A DNA stretch of 64,000 bases, taken from the NCBI RefSeq assembly GCF_918797505.1, contig NC_092797.1, positions 1,550,001-1,614,000 on the forward strand, read 5' to 3'. This document shows positions 23,251-42,619 of the stretch, one piece after another (within the stretch, counting starts at the first letter, position 1; each line of letters begins with the position of its first letter). This DNA comes from Bemisia tabaci. Taxonomy: Eukaryota > Arthropoda > Insecta > Hemiptera > Aleyrodidae. The translations under genes and the position numbers were made by a program. Below the pieces are notes generated by a model. It was not told the DNA's origin and did no database searches. It saw only the letters and a list, made by a program, of their open reading frames with translations.

Positions 23251-26025
23251 AGGCATTTGAAGCAAAATAGACTTCGCTTCAAGATACCTCGATTTTTGAA
23301 ACCGTTGAGAAAGATCGGGATGCAAATAACAAGGCTCATGTACATAGCAAATTCTGAGTGACGAGGAATTTGATGTAGAAATATATCCTAACTCAAGAGG
23401 GAAGCAGATTCTCACTTGTGATCATGCAAAACATACATTATATGTACAGGGGAAATGCGTACTATTTATTTTGGAAATCAATGCAAAATAAAAACAATTA
23501 AACGGTATTTTGATACTCAGGTCACTGATAAGATTGGTTTTACTATCTCATACCCTTTGTGGGCAGAGAAACTTCTAGTCCTCGCATGGCACTTGAAATT
23601 ACAAACATGAAGTAGTGGGAAATAAGTGCACTGGTATTTAAAGTGTTAGGAGAATTCTGCACAAAAATGATGGAAAGAAAAGGACATAGCCCAAAGGTAT
23701 TCAGCATTAGCCTCAATAGGATTCAGACTTTTTGCTTTGCTTAGGACCCTAGAATGGTAGTTGCTAATACGTGCTTCCACTAAACATACACCATGTTGAC
23801 AGTGAAACTGCAGGAGCACGTGTCTAGTTTCCCATGTTTTAAAATCTCTGCTCCCATTTTACTTTCTTGAAGGAGAACAAACCAACGCTGTCGATTGAAA
23901 TTTTTAAAGATTATTCTTCGTGTGAAGACAAAAAATCAGAGAAGTTTCTGAGAAATGACTTATTTCCATTTAAAAAATTAAGTAAAAGAAAGTCTACAAT
24001 GAAGCAGATACACGTTCCTGCTGTTTCACTGCTGATATAGCATCGAGCCTATAACTGGACGACATTTTGCAAGTAGAAACTAGAATTTCTAGCTCAGTTT
24101 AGAAACAGCTTTTGTATCATTAGTTTCCCTAAGCACATAAATGTTTTTACGAATGAGCCAGAAATTGTAGTTCCTAATTTCAAAATGAAGTTCAATTGTA
24201 TTTGATAGAGGATTGACGCAAATATACAGGTTCAATAACATGAATAAGAGACAGAGAGAACACAATATATGACAAAAACTGGAAAAAGGGATACGTAAGA
24301 GAATAAGGAAAGATGAGGGAGAAAAGCACTTTGATTAAGGGATGCGATAGAGAATTTGCAGGAGTCTGAAATTTGATGAATTTCGTGTTTAAGTGGAAAC
24401 TACTGAGTGAACTGGCTACGAGGATACCTTTGGTTCATGAATTAAACAATTATAGGAGAAGATATGACAAAATGATCTAATCTGCGAAAAAACATGTGTT
24501 TAAATGGGAAATGCCGCCAGATGACGTCACTAGGCAGTGCATTTTCTCACTTTTAAGTCTATTTTTATATCATTTCCCTTATCAGAAAAAATTATAAAAA
24601 ATACTGTGAAATCAGCTTTTAGAGCACTTTCAGATGAAGCAATACGAAATTTGCATGCAAATTCTCCATTTAAGTTTTAACCAGCGCTGCAAGTGGGACA
24701 CACCTAATTAAATGCAAGCATATTTGAAGAGTTCTAAAAACTGCTAGAAAGAAGGAATATCTCCTTCAATGAAATGGATGCTGAGGAAAAAGGGAATTAA
24801 GTAAAGAGAATGAAGGTCCTTGAACTTTTTGTTGATGAGGATTTTTCTATCGGAGAGAAATATTCGAATTTCATTAAAATATTTATATTTAATTTGGGTA
24901 GAAATAAGATTCTGACGAAATTAGATCACATTAGAATTGAAAAAAAAGGGAGAGAAATACAAGTTAAAATAGTAAAAGGATGTTTCAATAGTCTAAGCGT
25001 TCCTTAATTATAAGTAGAAATAGTTCTCCTTAGTTTAATCTGGTATTCGACTGAACATCAGTGCGACTTGGGGTGCATTTGTGCATAGAAAACCCGGTTA
25101 AGAGAAACTTTTTTGTACAAGTGTCTGTGAAACGAGACTTTGAATGATGTTTCTCAGTAATGTCCTCTTGGCGGGATGTCGCATTGGTCATTTGTAGGGG
25201 TAGTTTTAACCACTACTCAAATTCTGTCCATCATTTTCCCTCCAAGTTCACACTGATGTACTAAAGAGTTTATTAACTAGATAGATCAAGGTACAAGATG
25301 TACTTTGGCACAAGTGCCTGAATAAGTTTTAGGCAAGTAATGAACCGACGTTGGAATCACTATCACAAAAAGAAATATTACATGATTGTTTCAAAATGAA
25401 AGTCACCGAATTAAAGCCTTGAATATCACAAATTTGCATAACAGACAAGTGAGCATACTTTGGCTGATGCAATATTAGAGATAATAACAGGATGCAGTAT
25501 AGGTTTTATCGAAGGATCACCATGAAGTTGATACAAAAATGAACAGTCCATGACCAGTAAGGGGCTGTATGAAAATAATTTTCCAAAGTTGCAGGGAAAA
25601 AAATTGGCGAAGTAGAAGTCGGGATCCAAACAACGATTATATGATCGAACCATCTGCGACAAGGAGTGTGCGGAACTGTCAAGTCCTTCACAATTGAACA
25701 TACAACACAACTCAACTAATATAACTTTTTGAGATAATGATATTTGAGACTAATTTACTGATCACTCATGAGTCTTGGATGCTAGTGAAAAGATTACTAA
25801 GCCATAACCCATGATTTGTTCAAAGTTTCAAAAGCCTGGCTCAGCAGCAGTTTAGTGAAAATACCAAGTGAAGAATTTGTCAAAATCAACGATAACCCTT
25901 CTCAATATTTCAGGCACAGCACTTGAGACACAGCAGGTGTTATACAAATTGACATTGTAATATTAATCTTAGTTAAGACTGATCATGAAAGTTTTGAATG
26001 CCTTCATTGAGAAACATTTTTTTTC
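23251..26025. other. Intergenic region
   Basis: No gene recognised. A segment at 23872-23960 (CAACGCTGTCGATTGAAA, AAAAATCAGAGAAGTTTCTG) is repeated in diverged form at 39345-39435, so it is an interspersed repeat fragment. Short frames such as 24810-25007 lack family features. Confidence 0.4.
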
Positions 26026-26027
26026 TT

Positions 26028-26294
26028 CTGGGGGCTGATTATTGAAATTGATAGACAAAGCGAAAGTTAAAGAAGATGACGGGAAAAAGGAGCGATCTTA
26101 GTGATGAAACGGGTGGTTGTAAATGTTGTCAGAGACTAGGAGGGAAAATTATGGACTAGCTATAGGAATCCTCACAGGTTGGTGTTAATTAGTCTTTTAC
26201 TTATCATCTTCCTCTATTGCAACCACCCGCTTCCGACAAGAGGATCGCTTAATTTTTCTTTTTTGTCTATCAATTTCAATTTTGCAGCCTGCTG
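26028..26294. mobile_element. MITE with ATTGAAATTGATAGACAAAG termini (complete copy)
   Basis: The left end GGGGGCTGATTATTGAAATT and following GATAGACAAAG are inverted at the right end (TTTGTCTATCAATTTCAATT). Subterminal CGGGTGGTTG on the left and CAACCACCCG on the right form a second inverted pair. Another full copy is at 48278-48544. Confidence 0.82.
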
Positions 26295-26299
26295 ACTTT

Positions 26300-27768
26300 G
26301 AAAAAGACTCATGATTACGGTGGATCAATAAAGTGGCCTGTTATTTACAATTAATAATAGGAATGGTATTAGGGAAGTAAGTATATAAAAACAATTGCTA
26401 AATTGGTGGAAAAAGTACAAAAGAAGGTAAGAGGGGTGCTGGAAATTTTGAAGCAGTACAAAAGTACAATAAAATAAAATACGGCGTCAAAATACTTCCA
26501 GTTCAATAGAATAAGATAAGCCATTAACATGTTATTTTGGTTCTGAAGACTTCACAGTGATAAAAAAGAGGGGCTCCCTCAAAAAAAAAACATTTGTAGT
26601 ATTATCGAAGTGAAATGAATTTTGGAAGGAATAGTTTTTGGTGACTTTACGATAACTTTTATAATTTGTACACAGAAAGCACGGATTTATTTTTTAATAC
26701 AAAGATAATAAACAAGAAGAAAAAAGAAATCTTACTGTGATAGGCTACCTGTAGGATAGCAGTAAGATACAAAGCGTACTAAAGAGTGCCTGAGAGCAAG
26801 ATTGGAGATCATATCATGCCAATTATATTTGCATCAAATTGTAATTTGTAAAGAAAGTTCAAATTTCAAAGCTCACATTACACTAGCTTTGAAAAACAGA
26901 CATCTTTACCGTATGTTTTGCTGTTTTCCTTCTTTCCTGAAGAAACAACATCCTTAGACTGGTAATGGTCCTCAGTTGGCTACCTGATGGTACATGATTT
27001 TTTAATGATGCAGTTATCTTACATTTAATATTGTTAACAGAGAAGAAAAATATAATACTACATATTTATGCCAGCATGGAGTTTAAGAATAAAACTGAAC
27101 TTGAAGTGTTCCGAACAAGAGTGCTGGATGAATTCTACCTCAAAACTTCAGTTTTATATTCTGTAATACAGAAAAAAAGCAAGGAAAAAAGCAAGAAAAT
27201 GCAGGAAAAATCTTCAAAAATTAATGTAAAAGGATTCATGATTTGAAGAATATGTAAATTAAAACAAAATATACCTGTTTAAATAGATTATGACGAAAAT
27301 TCAATTTTCAAGAGCTCATTTACAATAAATATAATGACAGGAAAATAAGATTGCCAGCCATTGTCATACGTAATAAGAATGCCCACACGGTTTCCTACAA
27401 TATGGTTTATAATAATGTGGATGAAGCGACAGAAATTCTACAAGACAGAGGAAAAGGTGGGCACCAGTCTCCAGATAATAAACATTGTCTGTTTATCCGT
27501 TCATACGTTATCCATTAATCAGTTAGATGATTGACATAGAAAGTTGATTTAAATCATGGAGAGTTTTTCCTTGCTTACACATTTCTTTTAAACAAATTAA
27601 TTTAACTTTACAAAAAGTTTTTCTCTAAACAAAATGAAATAAATAATACAAAAAAAATAAATACATAAATAAATTCAGAGCATGCTTTAGAGTGGCAGTC
27701 TGTTTTGTTCGTATCATTATAATGCATTATTAATGATTAAAATAGGTTTATATAAAATATACACGAGT
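26300..27768. other. Spacer and presumed Rala 3'UTR
   Basis: The Rala stop is at 27769-27771 on the minus strand, so the part just left of it should be 3'UTR. No other gene was recognised; the small plus-strand frame at 27031-27246 is Lys-rich low complexity. Confidence 0.35.
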
Positions 27769-35866
<8,098 letters not shown>

Positions 35867-36374
35867 TTACCTGTCTATTCTGGGTCCTGAAAAAAAAACG
35901 ATACACTGCATTAATGAAGGACTGATCTTGGAAAAAAAACTTTTTCCATATTCCGATAAACAATAAAAAGCTTTAAGAACACAATTGAGGCTGAGAATGT
36001 TGTTAAAAATGCATATTTTGTAAATGGAGTTGATTAGAAAAAAGTGCAAATGAATCCTGGGAAAATGTCGAGACTGGATGGCGTTATTGCGGCTCAGAGG
36101 CCCTATATTTTAAGAAATCGGATTTCTTAGAAAAGAGTAGGAAAATATAGATGGATGACAATATTTGGTGCCTTAAAGGTCGTTTATAAAATAAGTAACG
36201 CTTTAGTTAAAACTTTCCCCGTAGGTTTCCATTTTATCTCTGTTCTGTCTCTTCACCATAATAAGTGGTTTCCTATAGATTTAATCTTAAGCCATTGTGA
36301 TGGTATCACAACATTCTGTGTGTCCTATTTAATGCAATAAACATCTTGAATCTTGAATATAATTACTCTATTCT

Positions 36375-36530
36375 TAGGCGTTGAGCCCAAATTCAAACTG
36401 GGGCTCTCAAGCTGGCACAAATTCTTCAATTTCTCAGCCATTTCTGCACGAAATTTCTTGAAAATTTCAAGATCTGATCTGAGATGTGTCCCGACCACAC
36501 CAATCAAAGATCGTTTAGCCTCCAGTTTAT
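36375..36530 (-). pseudogene. Decayed coding repeat (partner of 20455-20625)
   Basis: Minus-strand frame with THLRSDLEIFKKFRAEMAEK and LKNLCQLESPSL, then open to about 36325. Its similarity to the copy at 20.5 kb continues upstream through a CGATCTTTGA block. No intact gene structure was seen. Confidence 0.4.
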
Positions 36531-37149
36531 GCGTTAGACGCTTTAGAGCGCTATATACACCGGACGAGTCCCGTGCATCTCTGAGGAAGTGAGAAAAGCG
36601 AAAGTGCCTTCAATTTTGAGCATGCAACACGCATATCCGTGGAACACGAATAGTTGTGTCAATTAAGGCGCTACAACCAACTCGGCGTATGGTATTCATT
36701 GGCCGAGATAATCATCGATTTGAATCGGTCATCGAGCCATTCTCATAAAAAAACTCAAGCGCCCGAAATTATATTACGAGAATACTCAGGTAACAGTAAA
36801 AAAACGTTTCAATTGACGCGTTCTGAATTTCAGAGTTCTAAAATAGTATTTTCTCCATAAGTATTATCATTTTCTCCCTTTGTCTGTAACAACTATTCCT
36901 TGCGCCCAATTCACACTATGAAAACGATAAGTTGGATGCAAAGTTGAACACAAAAAAATTTGATTCAACTACTCTCCGTTCTCGTTCAAGTTGAACGCAA
37001 AGTTGAAACTGACGTCACATTCAAGTTTTTGTTCAATTTTTCATCAGTATTAGTATCGTTTTCTCGTGTCAGTATCACACTATCCAGCTTTTCGTTCGAC
37101 AAGTTGCATTCAAGAGTTAAATGCAAAGTTGAGAGTGTGAGTTGGACTT

Positions 37150-37595
37150 CAGGTAATTCGTCAAGCTCAAGTGACGTGGTCGAACTGGTATGCGATATAT
37201 CGCATCGATTAGGTAAAAAATCTCGGCAGCTCTTGAATTCTTATAAAAAAAAAAGGACGATGGCCCCTGCGTATGAGCCTAAAGAATCAGCCTAAACCCA
37301 AAAATCGGCAAAATTCAGAAAAATGAAAGCAGAATAGAGTTAAGAAAAAAAACCTCGCATTCGATACAGCCACCGATAGCTGAATCGGTTTTTTTCCTAA
37401 CACTATTCTGCTTTCATTTCTCTGAATTTTGCCAATTTTAGGGTTTAGAATGATTCTTTAGGCTTATACGCAGGGGCTATCGTCCTTTTTTTTTTTTTGG
37501 ATAAAAATTCAAAAGCTGCCGAGATTTTTGACCTAATCGATGCGATTCATCGCATGCCAGTTCGACCACGTCACTTGAGCTCGACGAACCACCTT
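37150..37595. mobile_element. Fold-back element, about 445 bp, upstream of Rala
   Basis: Left arm CAAGCTCAAGTGACGTGGTC, CGATTAGGTAAAAAATCTCG, CCCCTGCGTATGAGCC and AATGAAAGCAGAATAG is mirrored on the right by CTATTCTGCTTTCATT, GGCTTATACGCAGGGG and GACCACGTCACTTGAGCTCG. Arms are about 200 bp around a short centre (CACCGATAGCTGAATCGG). Reading frames over it are palindrome artefacts. Confidence 0.85.
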
Positions 37596-37789
37596 AAGAG
37601 CCAATACGATCGCTCCATTTTCCCCCTGTCTTCTTTGTCCATCACTTTGTCAATCATTTTTCTATCAATATCAATAGTCGTCTCGCTGAATGCAATAGTA
37701 TTTTGAACCGTGTATTTATTGATGTGAGTAATTCTAGTGTGTTATCTGCCTTCATCTGTCCCTATCATGTCCGAGTCCATCATTGTCGT

Positions 37790-38236
37790 CCTTAGAGCCC
37801 ATTTATGCACGCGATATTTTTGTCGCCGTGTCGCCGGCGACAACGAATCGCGCGATTTCAAACTACACGGGAGGCTATGGAGCCCTTTATGCAAGCGACA
37901 GCAAATCGCGGCGACAAAACTGCCGCGGCGATTTCTAGATCATGTCGCTTGTAGTTAGAAACCGCCCGACGATTTCCTGCCGCCCGCGGTTTGTAACTAC
38001 ACGGAGTCATATGAGCGCATTTATGCGCGCGACAAGTTTCGGCGACCGCCGCTTGGAATTGAACTTCTTGAGCACGTGTTTTGGACCTTTTGCGCTCCAG
38101 AAAAACGGTGTCGCGGCGGCAGAAAAAAGGTGCCGCGGCGACAAAAATATGGATTGCGCGATTCCAAAAAATGTCGCGGCGACAACTGCCGCCAGCGACA
38201 CGGCGACACGAATCGCGTGCATAAATGGGCTCTTAG
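37790..38236. mobile_element. GC-rich TIR element with repeated GCGGCGACA motifs
   Basis: It begins TTAGAGCCCATTTATGCACG and ends with CGTGCATAAATGGGCTCTTA, near-perfect inverted repeats. Inside, CTTTATGCAAGCGACA (about 37883) and CATTTATGCGCGCGACAA (about 38018) repeat the terminal motif, and CTACACGG...GAG blocks occur twice about 137 bp apart, so it looks composite. Frames on both strands are simple-sequence artefacts. Confidence 0.8.
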
Positions 38237-38875
38237 ACCATGAGAACCACCCGTTTCAACCTTTATCGCCTTTAAATACAGCTTTGTCTACCACTATCGA
38301 TTTCGATGATCAGGCTACTGATCGTGACTGATCAGATAACGGGGATTGAGTAATTATGCGGAGCCTGCATTCCTGATTAGCGTGTGAAAATGATGCAGTA
38401 CCGTCGATATGATAGCCGCATGGGAGTTGCACCAAAATCGGGTTCACTGCCTCTTACGCTTAGTCGAGCATTCGAATGAATAATTCAGAGTTGGGACTCG
38501 GGGCAGGGGCAGGGGCAGGATTGGGGCTGTAAAAAATTGGCCCCGGGCCACGCGTTCCCCGAGTCTCGACGCACAGTGGATCCAGTCAATCAGAGAGGTC
38601 GCACATGAAATTTTCGACTAAAACTTCAAATTTTCATCTTCGTTTCGTCACATATTAAGTTGTAAGGGGTGCTTCTGAAAGATAATTTCACGAGGAAACC
38701 ACTGGCTCCATTTTTGAAACCTCAAAGTTGTGTATAATCGGAGTTACAAGCTTTCGAAGTTTCCAAATTTTGTCCGACCTCCCCCATCGACTCGACCCAC
38801 TGTGCGCCGTTTAGTTCCTTCCTTCCCACTACGACTTCATGGTTCGTCCGAAAACCCGGCGGATAGTTAGCGCAA

Positions 38876-39135
38876 ACTGCCGTCCTAAGTAAGAACGCCG
38901 TATTAGCACTCGAAAGTCGCCGAATTAACTTTCAGAAGATATTACATTCTGCAAACAGTTATGAATATTAATCATTGAAATTTGCAGAATTTTTCGATCA
39001 AATCATGCACGAACAAAATCCTCTAAAAAACTGGGGAGGAAATATTCACAAATTTTCCTGAAAACTCGTGATTTGTCGAAGGGAATTTGGCAACGCCTGA
39101 TGGCTCATACGGCGTTCTTGCTTGACACGGCGTAG
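38876..39135. mobile_element. MITE of the 'AAGGAAGAACGCCGTATGAAC' family (copy 2)
   Basis: Left ACTGCCGTCCTAAGTAAGAA with CGCCGTATT and right ATACGGCGTTCTTGCTTGAC form inverted repeats; the GGGAATTTGGCAACGCC block is shared with the other copies. Confidence 0.75.
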
Positions 39136-40074
39136 TTGCGGGATCTGCAGACGAGAATGCATGAATTGAGGAAAAGGAGATAGGAGATACCTAAAAATGG
39201 GAGAATTAGCGCGAGAGAATTTTATTTCTTCATACCTAGGTGTAGGTATGAAAGTGCTCGCTAAGCTCGACGTAAGTTCCCAGCTTTTTTTTTTTTTTAA
39301 ACAGTTTCTGTTGGGGTTTCAAAATATCGCTCCTGTTTTATCTTATCAAAGGAAAAAGCCAACGCTATCGCTTGAAAATTGTACAGATTTTTCTTCATAC
39401 GGAAATAAAAATCAGAGAGGTTTTCAAGAAATGACGCGGAGTACTTCCCTCGTTAGAAAATAAATTACGACGAGGAACTCCAGAGCGGCGTCGCAAACAG
39501 TGATGCAAAATTTCATGAAATTTCATAGTGTTGAATTTCATGAAAAATTACAAAACTTCTGCAGCATACCATGAAACGCGTAGGAACAGTATTATATTAA
39601 TTAAAAGAGGAAGAAGAAAAAAAATTAAAATTTGAAATTTCTTTTTGAGTTCTCGGATAATTGAGGCGTTGGGCGCAAGAAGGGCATTCCTTAGTTGCGG
39701 TGTTTCAGAATCTCCAGTGCTAATTTTTACTTGAGAGAGGAAACTACTAGGTGAATTTCCTAAAAATCTACGTTTTCAGCACTGTAAAATCATGAAGAAT
39801 ATTCAGTAGCAGTTACAACGAATTACAAGAATTTTCTTTAATTATAATGGACGAAACGTTGGCGGAGATGTGGAGACACTGCAACCGAGAAACGCTTTTG
39901 GGACCCCCAGCACTTGAATTGTCGTGGAACGCAGCCCCTGAAAAATCGTTGAAATTTCATGGAAAATGCAATTTCACTTTTCAGCAAAATTAAATCTTAT
40001 TTGAAATCCTGGCCGCACAGCAAGGTATGCGTTTTCTCCAGGTTTCATCCGAGGTAGATGGATATATGTCTGTT

Positions 40075-40498
40075 GGTGGGTGATTTCACGATAACCAGAA
40101 CAGTTTTGTCGCCGTAACAGACAACACATTTTTCGGTCATATTTTTACTGGAAATGATAATCACTCGAATATCTTCGCATTAATCTTTAAAGGGTTACGT
40201 CTTATAACGCCTTCTAATGATTTATTTCTCTACTTCTCAATGAATATTATGTAAATTCCGAAAATGTGCTGTCTGTTACGCGGTAAAAAGTCAGCGTAAC
40301 AGACAGCACATTTTCGGCCATTTATATATTGAAATTGAAAAGTAGAGCGATAAATCTTTGAAAAGCGTTATAACACGTAACCTTGTGTAGATTAATGCAA
40401 AAAAATTCGAGTGGTTATCATTACTACTCAAAATAGGACCGAAAAATGTGTTGTCTGTTACGGCGACAAAACTATTCCAGTTATCGTGAAACCACCCA
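40075..40498. mobile_element. 424-bp fold-back element
   Basis: GGTGGGTGATTTCACGATAA at the left is mirrored as TTATCGTGAAACCACCCA at the right. The arms (about 190 bp) include GTTTTGTCGCCGTAACAGAC and AAATGATAATCACTCGAAT. The centre is itself an inverted pair, CCGAAAATGTGCTGTCTGTT and AACAGACAGCACATTTTCGG. No coding capacity. Confidence 0.87.
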
Positions 40499-40964
40499 GG
40501 TGAGGTTTCTATTGGTGTAGAATGTATCCTTGATATAAGGGAGAATCCATTTGATGACGTTGCGTCTGAATAAGCGCGTTAAGTTGGGAGGAAGAGAGGC
40601 GATCTGGGCCCAGAACGAGGACAACACTGGAGCTGGCTCGTTTCGTGAGCCGACACGAAATTGGAATTGAAATGCTCAATCAACGTTGGAAAAGTCAATC
40701 AAAGGACGAGAAGTTGCCTGCCGCGCGGCTCGCTCCCTCAAGGACCTTTCGATTAAGTCGAAACCACGAGTTTGATAACAGTGACGCCTCTTGCAAGGCG
40801 GCAACACCGGGATCCCTCATTCCAATCCGTGTATAATCATCCATATCTCGCTGCCCAAAGTCGAGAGATCCGTGTCTCCGATTGCGACATTGTGTTTTCT
40901 TTTTACGAAGGAAAACAAACAAACAGTTTCAATTGAAGTTTCCTTGGAATTTTCTTCATGCTTT

Positions 40965-40967
<3 letters not shown>

Positions 40968-41015
<48 letters not shown>
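40968..41015. repeat. Poly(A) tract, about 48 A
   Basis: A long uninterrupted A run. Similar tracts occur at 2561-2597, 46748-46798, 52989-53026 and 62750-62780. None is preceded by a recognisable retroposon body, so they are recorded as homopolymers. Confidence 0.85.
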
Positions 41016-41016
<1 letters not shown>

Positions 41017-41115
41017 GCACAAAATTGCTAGGAAACATTTATTCCAGTTTTTTTTGCGTAAACTACTCGTACAATTTTGAGATTTTTAAAGATCGAGAAA
41101 ACAATAGTGAGGCCT

Positions 41116-41425
41116 AGAGTCCCTTTATGCTGAGAGTCAAGACAATTCGGCTCATGGATGTCACAAACGGGAATAAAGATTACAGAAATTGAACGTTTTT
41201 CGTAATCTTTGATCGGCCCATTCTGAAATGCCTTTCTCCCTTCCTCCTCTCATTCCGTTTGTTCCTTGCCGAACCCGTAATTCCCTGGTCCATTCCAGAT
41301 TATAATCTTTGCAATTGGTGAAAATGTAATCTTTATTCCCGTTTGTGACACTGTGGAGGCCTAAAATACGGGAACCAATCAGAAATGGATTCAAATTGTC
41401 TTGACTCTCAGTATAAAGGGACTCT
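41116..41425. mobile_element. TIR transposon, about 310 bp, with 10-bp target duplication
   Basis: AGAGTCCCTTTATGCTGAGA continuing as GTCAAGACAATT is inverted at the right end with one mismatch. AGTGAGGCCT lies on both sides (41106-41115 and 41426-41435), a perfect 10-bp direct repeat (8-10 bp depending on where the TA overlap is cut). A 9-11-bp duplication fits Mutator-like elements and 8 bp would fit hAT. Inner arms AACGGGAATAAAGATTAC are also inverted. Very similar arms suggest a recent insertion. Confidence 0.85.
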
Positions 41426-42263
41426 AGTGAGGCCTACTTTGATTAGTGAAATGTGATAGGAGGTTTTCGACAGGGGTGCCAAGAGTGTAATTCGGCCGAT
41501 TCGGCATTTTTTCCTTCCTCACTTACTCAAAATTTCCTCTTTCCCAAATTTTTCAATTTTTTTTTGGCTCATCGCTTTTATTTTTTATCATATAAAAGTC
41601 TTTTATTTGTCAAAAGTTTTTACAAGAAAAAATACACCAGGCTGAGAGAGACTTAAGAGTAAATATACATAATTCACCTGCTACATAACTATGAGCAATG
41701 AGAAAACTTGGGTTGATTACATAAATGGATAATAAATTGAAGCGGTGGAGACAAAGTGTTCCGAAAGACAGAAGTGACAGTAGACAAAAAATTCATTTAA
41801 AAATGAAATAAGACCTCCTTTGTAGTCAGTAATTAGCAAGATAAGATAAGAAAAATAACGTAGTGCACTTGGCTTTAATGGCCGGTGATTAAACTTCACT
41901 TTTGGAATTTTTTTCGAAAAAAAAAAAAACACTTTTTAATTTTTTGCGAAACGTAGATATCCTGAGTAGCGGAAAAGATCGGTCGAAATTCATTCGGAAA
42001 CATTTTTGCGGCCTCACTTTCCTAAGAATTTCCCCCAAAATCGGGAGATTTTGCACCCCGACCGACGACTCCTCATGCCAGGTTTCGGAGTGAAAAAAGA
42101 TAAGAAATAATCGTGTCTTCTTCCGGCCGCTAAGTACAAGGAATACAAAAATGCATTCAATTCGTAAAGAAATTTGAGCAGAGGTCGGTCAGACGATCAC
42201 TGGGCGGATGTGTTTGACTTTAAGACATTCGAGGCGAATATACTAGCCTAACAGTGGAAACTC

Positions 42264-42295
42264 TGCGAATATCCGCGAAATCGCGGATATTCGCC
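42264..42295. repeat. Short perfect hairpin
   Basis: GCGAATATCCGCGA and TCGCGGATATTCGC are exact inverted copies separated by 2 bp. It lies in a GC-richer patch with repeated CCGAGTC and CACTCC words. Function unknown. Confidence 0.6.
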
Positions 42296-42360
42296 GAGTC
42301 TCCACTCCGAGTCCACTCCACGCCGAGTCTCCCGGTACGGTCATTCGTACGGGTACTAAA

Positions 42361-42612
42361 CTGCCATGCTAGGAAAAAACGCCGTATGAACCTTCTGGCG
42401 TTGCCAAATTTCTTTTAATAAAACACGAATTTCTTTGTAAACTTAAGAATATTTTCCTTTCATTTTCAGATAATTTTGTTCGTATTTTGTTCTAAAGTTC
42501 CTGAAAATTTCAAGGAAAAATATTCACAACTTTTCTCTAAAATAAACATTTTATCGAAGGAAATTTGGCAACCCCCGAATGTTCATACGGCGTTCTTCCT
42601 TAGCACGGCAGT
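42361..42612. mobile_element. MITE of the 'AAGGAAGAACGCCGTATGAAC' family (copy 3)
   Basis: Left CTGCCATGCTAGGAAAAAAC with GCCGTATGAAC and right GTTCATACGGCGTTCTTCCT with TAGCACGGCAG are inverted repeats. This is the cleanest complete copy, 252 bp, without an ORF. Confidence 0.85.
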
Positions 42613-42619
42613 ATAGTGG

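Noticed and set aside
38007..38331. Arg/Ala-rich ORFs on both strands
   Set aside because: They arise from the GC-rich GCGGCGACA repeat of a TIR element; no family motif and no splice context.
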